Positions 1-5,624 of a stretch of 5,624 bases of DNA are shown here, piece by piece; position 1 is the stretch's first letter, and every line of letters begins with the position of its first letter. Source of the DNA: Methylovulum sp. (GTDB lineage: Bacteria > Pseudomonadota > Gammaproteobacteria > Methylococcales > Methylomonadaceae). The notes under the pieces are model-generated. The model had not been told where the DNA came from. It saw only the letters and a list, made by a program, of their open reading frames with translations, and made no database searches. The position numbers were made by a program, and so were the translations under genes. Location of the stretch: NCBI GenBank assembly GCA_016919605.1, contig JACXTQ010000076.1, positions 1 through 5,624 on the forward strand, read 5' to 3'.

Positions 1-73
1 ACCAGGCGTTGGCGTTTGCAAAGCCATTAACCACACAGGATAGGCAGCGGCCTTTGTAGTTAATGATTTTCAC
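1..73 (-). CDS. Possible 5' end of an unidentified gene, cut by the window edge
   Basis: Downstream of the flavoprotein stop, one of the three minus-strand frames stays open to the window edge. A GTG at 73-71 could start it, giving a peptide that begins VKIINYKGRC and contains two cysteines three residues apart (CLSC). It would lie 17 bases after the flavoprotein gene, a spacing typical of an operon. Against it, no Shine-Dalgarno sequence precedes the GTG, the frame also reads open back into the flavoprotein gene, and an open run this short can arise by chance. I do not recognise the family. The stretch could equally be intergenic or the end of a convergent gene. Confidence 0.18.
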   Translation of the reverse strand, partial: MKIINYKGRCLSCVVNGFANANAW

Positions 74-90
74 ATCCAGTTCGTAAGGTT

Positions 91-1692
91 TTAATCGCTC
101 AGCATTGCCAAGGCCACGGCTTCGGCAACTTTAATGCCGTCCACCGCCGCCGATAAAATTCCTCCTGCATACCCTGCGCCTTCGCCAGCAGGGTATAAGC
201 CTTTGGTGTTGATGCTTTGGTATTGCTGGTTACGCTTGATACGGATGGGTGATGAGGTGCGGGTTTCCACGCCGGTCAGTAGGGCATCATCCATAGCGAA
301 GCCTTTGATTTTTTTGCCAAAAGCAGGTAGGGCTTCGCGGATGGCAACAATCGCATAATCGGGCAGGGCGGAGGACAAATCCCCCAAATGCACACCGGGT
401 GTGTACGAGGGCAATACGCTGCCAAAGGCGGTGGAGGGGTGTCTGGAAAGAAAATCCCCGACCAATTGCCCAGGCGCATCGTAAGTGCCGCCACCTAAGA
501 CAAAAGCGCGGGCTTCCCATTGGCGTTGGAACGCGATACCCGCCAACGGGTGGCCCGGATAATCTTCGGGGGTGACACCGACCACGATGCCGCTGTTGGC
601 GTTGCGCTCATTGCGCGAGTATTGGCTCATGCCATTGGTGACAACATGGCCGGCTTCCGATGTTGCCGCCACCACCGTACCCCCCGGGCACATGCAGAAG
701 CTATACACCGAGCGCCCGTTTTGGCAATGGTGAACCAGTTTATAGTCCGCTGCGCCCAATAAGGGGTGTCCGGCGTGCTTGCCATAGCGGCACACGTCAA
801 TTAAGGATTGTGGGTGTTCGATACGAAAACCCACCGAAAACGGCTTGGCTTCGATATAAACGCCACGCTCATAGAGCATCTTAAAAGTGTCCCGTGCGCT
901 GTGCCCGACCGCACAGACGATATGGCGGCTGGCCAAGGTTTCGCCATTAGTGAGTGTCACGCTGCGCACTTGCCCGTCGGTGATCTCCAAATCATCAACG
1001 CGGCATTGGAAGCGGATTTCCCCGCCCAAGGCTTCAATACTGGCACGCATATGCTCAACCATTGACACTAGCCTAAACGTGCCGATATGCGGCTTGCTGA
1101 CCCGCAGTATTTCCGGCGGCGCACCCGCTTTGACAAACTCGGTCAACACCTTGCGCCCATAGTGGTTAGGGTCTTTGATTTGGGTATACAGTTTGCCGTC
1201 CGAAAATGTCCCCGCCCCGCCTTCGCCAAACTGTACATTCGATTCGGGATTAAACTCCCGTTTGCGCCATAAACCAAAGGTGTCCTTGGTGCGTTCGCGC
1301 ACTTCCTTGCCACGCTCCAAAATTAATGGCTTAAAGCCCATTTGCGCAAGTATCAGGCCGACAAATAAGCCACAAGGCCCCATGCCGATAATGATAGGCC
1401 GCTCGTCCATATGTCGTGGCGCTTTGGCGACAAAACGGTAAGTGGTGTCAGGGGTTGGCAAAATATGTGGGTCATCTTGAAAACGTTGCAACACCTCCGC
1501 CTCATCGGTCACGCTGACATCTAGTGTGTAGACCAGCAAAATAGCCTCGCGCTTCCTGGCATCATTACCTTGGCGAAAAACGGTGATGCCGCCAAGTTGT
1601 TCAGGTGTTATCGCCAGCCGTTGTAGGACGGCGGCGGTCAACATGGCTTCCGTATGGTCTAGGGGGAGTTTTAGTTCGGTAATTCTTAACAT
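91..1692 (-). CDS. NAD(P)/FAD-dependent oxidoreductase, COG2509 (uncharacterised FAD-dependent dehydrogenase) type
   Basis: This is a 533-residue soluble flavoprotein with no signal peptide or membrane segment. Residues 1-90 form a small alpha/beta domain typical of the N-terminus of this family. A Rossmann FAD-binding fold follows: PIIIGMGPCG at about 99-108 (GxGxxG), with E126 at the end of the second strand (LILERG), placed to bind the ribose. Other family-like motifs are FGEGGAGTFSDGK (155-167), AVGHSARDT (261-269), CMCPGG (333-338), RTSSPIRI (478-485) and the C-terminal FAD-contacting YPAGEGAGYAGGI (500-512). The length matches complete family members, so the gene looks intact. The substrate and physiological electron partner are not established for this family, and nothing here identifies them. 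It lies 60 bases after the J-domain gene on the same strand and may share its transcript. The ATG at 1692 gives the usual N-terminus (MLRITELKLPL), but no Shine-Dalgarno sequence precedes it and the codon lies within a palindrome. Fold and family are confident; function is not. Confidence 0.92.
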   Translation of the reverse strand: MLRITELKLPLDHTEAMLTAAVLQRLAITPEQLGGITVFRQGNDARKREAILLVYTLDVSVTDEAEVLQRFQDDPHILPTPDTTYRFVAKAPRHMDERPIIIGMGPCGLFVGLILAQMGFKPLILERGKEVRERTKDTFGLWRKREFNPESNVQFGEGGAGTFSDGKLYTQIKDPNHYGRKVLTEFVKAGAPPEILRVSKPHIGTFRLVSMVEHMRASIEALGGEIRFQCRVDDLEITDGQVRSVTLTNGETLASRHIVCAVGHSARDTFKMLYERGVYIEAKPFSVGFRIEHPQSLIDVCRYGKHAGHPLLGAADYKLVHHCQNGRSVYSFCMCPGGTVVAATSEAGHVVTNGMSQYSRNERNANSGIVVGVTPEDYPGHPLAGIAFQRQWEARAFVLGGGTYDAPGQLVGDFLSRHPSTAFGSVLPSYTPGVHLGDLSSALPDYAIVAIREALPAFGKKIKGFAMDDALLTGVETRTSSPIRIKRNQQYQSINTKGLYPAGEGAGYAGGILSAAVDGIKVAEAVALAMLSD

Positions 1693-1700
1693 GTTAACAT
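1686..1700. repeat. Overlapping palindromes covering the flavoprotein start codon
   Basis: TTAACATGTTAA at 1686-1697 is a perfect 12-base palindrome whose centre is in the flavoprotein start codon. A second perfect palindrome, ATGTTAACAT, overlaps it at 1691-1700. On the minus strand the same bases read as a tandem ATGTTAAC/ATGTTAAG, so a second ATG lies eight bases upstream and would open a four-codon frame (M-L-T-C-stop). Neither palindrome has a loop, which argues for a DNA-binding site or chance in AT-rich sequence rather than an RNA hairpin. The symmetry is visible; any regulatory role is inference. Confidence 0.35.
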
Positions 1701-1752
1701 AAGGTTGTTGGGGTAGGTGTGTTGCTGGTAAAGCGGGGTGCTCTCGTTGCGT

Positions 1753-2898
1753 TTACCTAAAACCAAACTGACTGAGCCCGTCAAACAGATCATCAAAATC
1801 GTCCCGGGCAGCCCGTTTAGGGATTTTATAAGTCTTTAGCCAAGCCTTAAACGCCGCCGCATTGGCGTGGTCTTTAATGTCTTGTGTGATGAAAACAATG
1901 TCTTGTTCGATTGCGTGAGTGTCTTCCGCTATTTTTGATAGCAAATAATTGGGAGAAATCTGCTCAAAAAAGGGCATGGCCAGTTCGGCTTTAAAGGCCA
2001 TTTCGATTTGGCTGACTTCTTGAGCCAATTCCTCCAGTTGCCCACCCAATATCTTATTAAAATGCTTCAGGCGGTTGTCGGCGAGATGGCTTAATTGCGT
2101 GGCATCAATCTGTTCCACTTCCAATTGCAATTCTAGCAATTGTAACAAGTCTTTTTTGCCGTAAGCGGTATTGACGCGCTGCATCAGCTCGGTTTTGCGT
2201 AGCCGTTCCTGCTCGTCCGGTTCGCGGTCAGGATGTAGGTTGGCGACTAGCTTACGGTAAATTTCCTGCACGGATTTGCCCGCCAAGGCTTCTTCTTCCT
2301 GTTGCCGTGCTTCCCGCTCCAATTGCTTTTTGGTTTTTTTGGCCGGTTTGGCGGTGGCTTGTGCGGCTGGTTGTTCGCGCATTTTATCTTCTAAATAAGC
2401 TTGGAATTTTTCCGGCGAGCTGACATCGGCATCATCACCAATATCCACGTCAAACATATTTTTGGCCATATTTTTCATCAGTTCGGTGACGGCTTGCTCT
2501 TGCTCTTGCACCATTGTTTCATAATCAACGTCATTGTATTTGTTGAACAGCGTTTTCACTGCCTCCGAATCCATATCGGCGACCAAATCATCGCAGACGG
2601 CGCTGATAAGGTGCTTGATTTTCATTTTGTCGGTTTTTTTGAACAGCGGTTGCTCATAATGCTTGTCTAACAACTGTATCCATTCCAGGCGCAAACCGTT
2701 AAACACATCGAACAGCGGATCATACTCGTGTTCCACTTTCTGGTGATAAACGGGGATGGCTTCTTTCCACGCCAACAAGAGCTGTTTTTTCTTGTCGATT
2801 TGCCTGATCAGGGTGTTGAAACGTTTTTGCGCGGTCGATAAGGTGTTGCCCTGTTTTTTAGGGGCGATACGAATAGCTTTAGGGTTAGATGGGGTCAT
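1753..2898 (-). CDS. J-domain (DnaJ-like) co-chaperone protein with charged helical flanks
   Basis: This is a 381-residue cytoplasmic protein with no signal peptide or membrane segment. The recognisable part is a J-domain at about 190-255: a charged helix, then SVQEIYRKLVANLHPDRE with the diagnostic HPD at 222-224, then a third helix ending near NTAYGKKD. HPD is the loop through which J-proteins stimulate the ATPase of DnaK/Hsp70, so a DnaK-partner role is expected. The glycine/phenylalanine region, CxxCxGxG zinc fingers and C-terminal client-binding domains of canonical DnaJ are absent, so this is not the housekeeping chaperone. Residues 20-175 and 255-345 are predicted helical and highly charged, with Lys/Glu/Gln-rich stretches (183-204) suggesting coiled coil. 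These flanks probably define the client, which is unknown. The C-terminus is acidic and aromatic (DDFDDLFDGLSQFGFR). The ATG at 2898 has no good Shine-Dalgarno sequence; a five-codon frame starting at 2912 ends across it. The gene follows regA by 142 bases and precedes the flavoprotein gene. Confidence 0.85.
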   Translation of the reverse strand: MTPSNPKAIRIAPKKQGNTLSTAQKRFNTLIRQIDKKKQLLLAWKEAIPVYHQKVEHEYDPLFDVFNGLRLEWIQLLDKHYEQPLFKKTDKMKIKHLISAVCDDLVADMDSEAVKTLFNKYNDVDYETMVQEQEQAVTELMKNMAKNMFDVDIGDDADVSSPEKFQAYLEDKMREQPAAQATAKPAKKTKKQLEREARQQEEEALAGKSVQEIYRKLVANLHPDREPDEQERLRKTELMQRVNTAYGKKDLLQLLELQLEVEQIDATQLSHLADNRLKHFNKILGGQLEELAQEVSQIEMAFKAELAMPFFEQISPNYLLSKIAEDTHAIEQDIVFITQDIKDHANAAAFKAWLKTYKIPKRAARDDFDDLFDGLSQFGFR

Positions 2899-2945
2899 GG
2901 CGGCTTACTCATTAAGGTAAGAAGAAAAAAGTAATTAGGTTTTTT

Positions 2946-2961
2946 TGCGTATCCGTTGCCA
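2946..2961 (-). promoter_or_regulatory. Possible sigma-54-like (-24/-12) promoter element before the J-domain gene
   Basis: The minus strand reads TGGCAACGGATACGCA, which preserves the GG-N10-GC spacing of RpoN promoters and matches the TGGCA half; the -12 half reads ACGCA instead of TTGCA. A start about 12 bases further on would give a leader of roughly 35 bases before the ATG at 2898. The match is imperfect and overlaps one arm of an inverted repeat, so it may be coincidental. I saw no convincing sigma-70 -35/-10 pair in this spacer. Confidence 0.18.
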
Positions 2962-2989
2962 CCCGCTTGAAAACGGATGTTTTTCAAGC
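2951..2989. repeat. Two overlapping, mutually exclusive inverted repeats in the regA/J-domain gene spacer
   Basis: GCTTGAAAA (2965-2973) pairs perfectly with TTTTCAAGC (2981-2989) around a seven-base loop. ATCCGTT (2951-2957) pairs perfectly with AACGGAT (2972-2978) around a fourteen-base loop. The second hairpin uses bases from the arm and loop of the first, so both cannot form in full at once. In minus-strand RNA neither is followed by a U-run, so neither is a standard intrinsic terminator for regA. On the plus strand the ATCCGTT/AACGGAT stem is followed by GTTTTTC, a weak terminator shape, but no plus-strand gene needs one. They could be an operator, an RNA switch or an mRNA 3'-end stabiliser. 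Confidence 0.4.
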
Positions 2990-3040
2990 TATGGATTTTG
3001 GGCTGGAGAAAAGAGGGAGGGCAAACTCATTTGTCTTTTT

Positions 3041-3604
3041 TCACTCCCGCACTGGCCTTTTGTCCAATTTTCTCTGCAATGTCCGGCGGTGCATGTTCAG
3101 CGCCCTGGCGGCGGCGGAAATGTTGCCGTCATACTGCATCAGCACTTTTTGCAGATGCTCCCATTCCAGGCGCTTGACTGATAAAGGGTTCTCGCTGATG
3201 GACACCGTGGCGTCACCTTCGTTTTTGTTCAGCGCGTTGACTATTTCATCGGCGTTGGCGGGTTTGGTCAGGTAATGGATGGCACCTAGCTTAATGGCTT
3301 CCACGGCGGTGGCGATGCTGGCGAATCCGGTTAGCATGACGATTTGCGTGTTGTCATCGAGCGAAATCAATTTTTTTACCAGTTCCAAACCCGACTCATA
3401 ACCGATGCGCAAATCAATCACCGCATATTCGGGCAGGTTCTGTTCCGCCAAGGCAATGCCACTGGCGACATTATAGGCGACCAACACTTCGTAATTACGC
3501 CTTTCTAAAGCGCTTTTCAACACCTTGCAAAAGGTTTCGTCATCATCCACCAGCAATAAACGGGGCTTGTCCAATTCCTGTGCTGTCATCATATTGCTCT
3601 GCAT
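3041..3604 (-). CDS. regA: RegA/PrrA/ActR-family redox response regulator
   Basis: This is a 187-residue two-domain regulator. The receiver domain (about 14-125) has the acidic cluster D20-D22, the phospho-acceptor D64 in AVIDLRIG, T92 in MLTG and K114 in LTKPA, so the full phosphorylation site is present. A short linker leads to a C-terminal Fis-type helix-turn-helix (about 145-187) with AARALNMHRRTLQRKL, which closely resembles the RegA DNA-binding helix. The length is close to the roughly 180 residues usual for the family. In phototrophs and pseudomonads such regulators control respiration, carbon or nitrogen metabolism and redox-linked oxidases; the targets here are unknown. It overlaps the upstream kinase gene, its evident partner. 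Start choice is uncertain. The ATG at 3604 has no Shine-Dalgarno sequence, whereas in-frame ATGs at 3592 and 3589 follow AGAG at 4 and 7 bases and may be the real starts; they would remove only four or five residues. No terminator is visible after the TGA. Confidence 0.93.
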   Translation of the reverse strand: MQSNMMTAQELDKPRLLLVDDDETFCKVLKSALERRNYEVLVAYNVASGIALAEQNLPEYAVIDLRIGYESGLELVKKLISLDDNTQIVMLTGFASIATAVEAIKLGAIHYLTKPANADEIVNALNKNEGDATVSISENPLSVKRLEWEHLQKVLMQYDGNISAAARALNMHRRTLQRKLDKRPVRE

Positions 3605-4946
3605 TTAAAAGGGGTATGGTAATTTCCACACAGGCACCGCCTGCACTATGGTTGTAAAGGTTGATTTTACCGCCTAAACGTTGGATTGTGGAGTAAGTTA
3701 AGAACAAGCCGACCCCTAGGCCGCGCTTTCTGCTGACTACAGGTTGTTTGCCGGCAAAATTGAGCAGTTCGGGCGGCAATCCGCTACCAAAGTCACGGAT
3801 ATTGATAACGGCGTGATGCAAGTTCCAGTCGGCGTGAAATTCTATACCCTTCTCGGGTGGTGAGGCTTCGGCGGCATTATTGAGGATATTGATGATCGAA
3901 TGGGTTAGGGTGCGTTCGGCGATGATTTGTGCCTCCAACGGCACATCAGCGGCGATGACAAAATTGAGTTTGGCGGCGACCTTATGGGTGCGCCATTGTT
4001 TGATGACTTCATCAATATATTCGGTCAACAGAATGACGCGGCCCGATTCGGCCCGCAATTCGCCCGCCGAGGCCGACATCACTGATAAAGCCGACTTACA
4101 GCGCTCAATCTGTTGCTTCATAATCAGGGTCTTTTCATGCAGGTCAGGAAAACGGTGTTCAGGGTATTCCTGCTCCAACTCGTGGGCGATAATGGCGATA
4201 GTGCCCAAGGGGGTGCCCATGTCGTGGGCCGCGCTCGCCGCCAAGGTGCCCAAAGCGACAACCCGCTCGTCACGTAGGGCGTTTTCGCGGGCTTCGGCAA
4301 GGTTACGCTCCTGAATCCGTAAGGCAATCGCCAATTCCACGACAAAAAACGCCACCAGCCCCGCACTGAATACAAAACCGAACCACATGCCAAAAATATG
4401 CAGGTTGAAATAGTGCTTGTCGCTCATGGCATGGGCTTGTTGCAACATTTCATAATTCATCGCCGAATGCAGCAAATGCGGGTTGGGCGAATGCGGTTCG
4501 ATAGCGGGCAGAGGGATATTGAATGCCATCAGCACCGTGTACATGGAGGTGGTGATAATCACCATATACCAAGCGTAAGAGTGCGGCAACATGATGGCGG
4601 TAATGATGACCGGCAACAAGAACACCCAGATGATCGGGTTGGAGGCGCCGCCGGTCAGATATAGCAAGGCGGCGATGGCGATCACGTCCAAAATCAGTTG
4701 GATGAAAATTTCGGTTTCGTTGACCGGCTCCTCGGCCTGCAAGCGTATCGAGGTATAAAAATTCAGTGCGACGATCATAAACACCACCAGCCAAAGCTGT
4801 TGCTGGGGCAGGTGGATATTAAGGCCATAGGTCGAGAGGATAATCAGCAAAGATTCGCTGAGGATCATCAGGTTTCTTAAAATAAACAGCCAGCGTAGAT
4901 TTTGCCGCGCCGAAAATTCTGATTTGGGGGAGACGTGTGAGAGCAT
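3543..4946 (-). CDS. regB: RegB/PrrB/ActS-family membrane redox-sensing histidine kinase
   Basis: This 467-residue kinase has six likely membrane segments (about 20-40, 48-67, 79-98, 105-121, 124-144 and 185-208), the RegB layout. GGASNP at 99-104 matches the GGxxNP motif tied to quinone sensing in RegB. A linker helix leads to the H-box AAHDMGTPLGTI with phospho-acceptor H241. C283 in QQIERCKSAL lies 42 residues after it, corresponding to the redox-active cysteine about 40 residues after the H-box histidine in Rhodobacter RegB. The ATPase domain has the N-box (IINILNNAAEAS, 351-362), G1 (RDFGSGL, 384-390) and G2 (GLGVGLFL, 409-416), so catalysis looks intact. The loop between segments 5 and 6 (145-183) is rich in His and Met. 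The C-terminal tail after EITIPLL is encoded by the regA overlap and probably lies outside the fold. The ATG at 4946 is nine bases after nnrS; AGGAAGG inside the nnrS end is the likely ribosome site, about 13 bases away. The kinase would phosphorylate the adjacent RegA. Confidence 0.94.
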   Translation of the reverse strand: MLSHVSPKSEFSARQNLRWLFILRNLMILSESLLIILSTYGLNIHLPQQQLWLVVFMIVALNFYTSIRLQAEEPVNETEIFIQLILDVIAIAALLYLTGGASNPIIWVFLLPVIITAIMLPHSYAWYMVIITTSMYTVLMAFNIPLPAIEPHSPNPHLLHSAMNYEMLQQAHAMSDKHYFNLHIFGMWFGFVFSAGLVAFFVVELAIALRIQERNLAEARENALRDERVVALGTLAASAAHDMGTPLGTIAIIAHELEQEYPEHRFPDLHEKTLIMKQQIERCKSALSVMSASAGELRAESGRVILLTEYIDEVIKQWRTHKVAAKLNFVIAADVPLEAQIIAERTLTHSIINILNNAAEASPPEKGIEFHADWNLHHAVINIRDFGSGLPPELLNFAGKQPVVSRKRGLGVGLFLTYSTIQRLGGKINLYNHSAGGACVEITIPLLNAEQYDDSTGIGQAPFIAGG

Positions 4947-4955
4947 AGCGGCTGC

Positions 4956-5624
4956 TTAACCTTCCTGACCGTCAAGACGTGCTTGAGTCAAAATAGGTAA
5001 ATAAATGAGGATAAATAGGCCAAAGGCCGCCAACCAGCACAGGGTGGATGCATAAATGAACGCGTCCAGGTTGGCCGGAAAAGCAATCGGCAGCAACACC
5101 CGTAGCACTGCGGCAAGGTTAATCAGCACGAACGCCAGCGCGATGGCGTTGGACACCCGTAACGCCCGCCCGGTGTGGCCTAAGGCCACCCGTGCCATCA
5201 TCCCTAAGGTCACGACAGCAATGCCGCCGATAGTAAACGCATGTAAGGCCAGGGAAGGCGCCACCAAATCGTAGGCTACCAAAGCCGTGAGGACAAACCC
5301 TATGATAATCCAGCTATAGCCGATATACAGCACCCATAGCAGCGGCACATAACGGACTCTGGGTACATACCAGCCGGAAATTCTCAGCAGGTTAGCCGCA
5401 GCGGCGGCACTTGCCGTCCAAGCCAACCCACTGCCGGAAACACCGGCCAGTTGCAAGCCAAATACGGCTAGTGCGGTGGCAATCGCCAAACCTTCGATAA
5501 GCGGGTTTTTCAGGATTAAGGTGCCGGAAATAGCGCGTTCGGTAAAAAATGGGTAAATACGTCCGGCAATCACTAAAATCAATATAATCAGCGTCGCCAA
5601 CACCAGCTCCAGCCCTAGATTTGC
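4956..5624 (-). CDS. nnrS: NnrS family membrane protein, C-terminal part (5' end outside the window)
   Basis: The frame is open to the right edge (ANLGLEL reads on upstream of a GTG at 5603), so the 222 residues seen are the C-terminal part of a gene beginning outside the window. Complete NnrS proteins are about 400 residues with around twelve membrane helices; six or seven hydrophobic segments are visible here. Diagnostic motifs are AGRIYPFFTERA near the visible N-terminus, LLRISGWY, and LHAFTIGGIAVVTLGMMARVALGHTGR, whose histidines and LGMMAR-LGHTGR block are the hallmark of the family. NnrS is described as a haem- and copper-containing inner-membrane protein that protects against nitric oxide and nitrosative stress; its exact chemistry is unsettled. 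The stop lies nine bases before regB, and the regB ribosome site is within its last codons, so the two are probably co-transcribed. GTG 5603 should not be taken as the true start. Identification is confident; regulation by nitrogen oxides is inferred from family and context only. Confidence 0.9.
   Translation of the reverse strand, partial: ANLGLELVLATLIILILVIAGRIYPFFTERAISGTLILKNPLIEGLAIATALAVFGLQLAGVSGSGLAWTASAAAAANLLRISGWYVPRVRYVPLLWVLYIGYSWIIIGFVLTALVAYDLVAPSLALHAFTIGGIAVVTLGMMARVALGHTGRALRVSNAIALAFVLINLAAVLRVLLPIAFPANLDAFIYASTLCWLAAFGLFILIYLPILTQARLDGQEG

Noticed and set aside
3..59. Possible C-terminal end of a plus-strand gene entering from the left, stopping at TAG 57-59
   Set aside because: Only 18 codons are visible with nothing recognisable in them, and a minus-strand frame is also open across the same bases, so there is no basis for calling it.
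1722..1758. GGTAAA/TTTACC inverted repeat between the J-domain gene and the flavoprotein gene, considered as a terminator
   Set aside because: Only six base pairs, a loop of about 19 bases, and no U-run after it on the minus strand.
2399..2670. Plus-strand 89-codon frame antisense to the J-domain gene
   Set aside because: Rich in Phe/Ile/His from complementing Lys/Glu/Asp codons; no recognisable family and no upstream signals.
2898..2912. Five-codon frame (M-S-K-P-P-stop) overlapping the J-domain gene start
   Set aside because: It ends across the start codon, which can permit coupling, but it has no ribosome site of its own and is too short to separate from chance.
2945..3275. Plus-strand frames of 66-102 codons across the regA end and the following spacer
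   Set aside because: Most of their length is antisense to the RegA helix-turn-helix and receiver, the translations resemble no known protein, and three different frames are open at once, as expected by chance.
3880..4314. A 144-codon open frame on the plus strand within regB
   Set aside because: It lies entirely antisense to a well-conserved kinase catalytic region, its translation matches no family I recognise, and it is rich in Ser/Arg/Ala as expected from the complement of a coding strand.
4124..4794. Two alternative-frame minus-strand frames (89 and 114 codons) within regB
   Set aside because: They overlap the kinase gene in another frame, and their Arg/Trp/His-rich translations look like frame-shifted reading of the real gene. 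The kinase frame itself is continuous with all motifs present, so no frameshift needs explaining.

Overview
This 5.6 kb window carries five protein-coding genes, all on the minus strand, packed with little intergenic space. A possible sixth reading frame is clipped by the left edge. No RNA genes, insertion sequences, CRISPR arrays or plus-strand genes are supported. The families suggest a free-living proteobacterium, most likely gammaproteobacterial: a RegB/RegA (PrrBA, RoxSR) redox two-component system, a NnrS protein, a J-domain protein and a COG2509-type flavoprotein. The base composition is roughly balanced. The genus cannot be read from this sequence; an aerobic or microaerophilic, methylotroph- or pseudomonad-like lineage is only a guess.

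In transcription order (right to left on the given strand), the window opens with the C-terminal part of nnrS (4956-5624, 5' end outside the window), a polytopic membrane protein linked to nitric oxide and nitrosative stress. Nine bases later comes a membrane sensor histidine kinase of the RegB family (3543-4946). Its reading frame overlaps the start of the cognate RegA-type response regulator (3041-3604) by about 50-62 bases. These three genes look like one transcriptional unit. The kinase would sense membrane redox state through a quinone-associated GGxxNP motif and a cytoplasmic cysteine, then phosphorylate the regulator, whose Fis-like helix-turn-helix binds DNA. The adjacent nnrS suggests, but does not prove, that redox or nitrogen-oxide conditions are part of the input or output.

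A 142-base spacer (2899-3040) follows. It holds two overlapping, mutually exclusive inverted repeats and a weak sigma-54-like GG-N10-GC element, but no clear intrinsic terminator. Next is a 381-residue J-domain protein with a mid-protein HPD motif and charged, helical flanks (1753-2898). After a 60-base gap comes a 533-residue FAD-dependent oxidoreductase of the COG2509 type (91-1692), whose start codon lies inside a perfect 12-base palindrome. The leftmost 90 bases hold one minus-strand frame open to the window edge, which may be the start of another gene.

I did not find a clearly new system. The points most worth a second look are the nnrS-regB-regA linkage, the long regB/regA overlap, the His/Met-rich loop of the kinase, the competing hairpins before the J-domain gene and the palindrome over the flavoprotein start codon.
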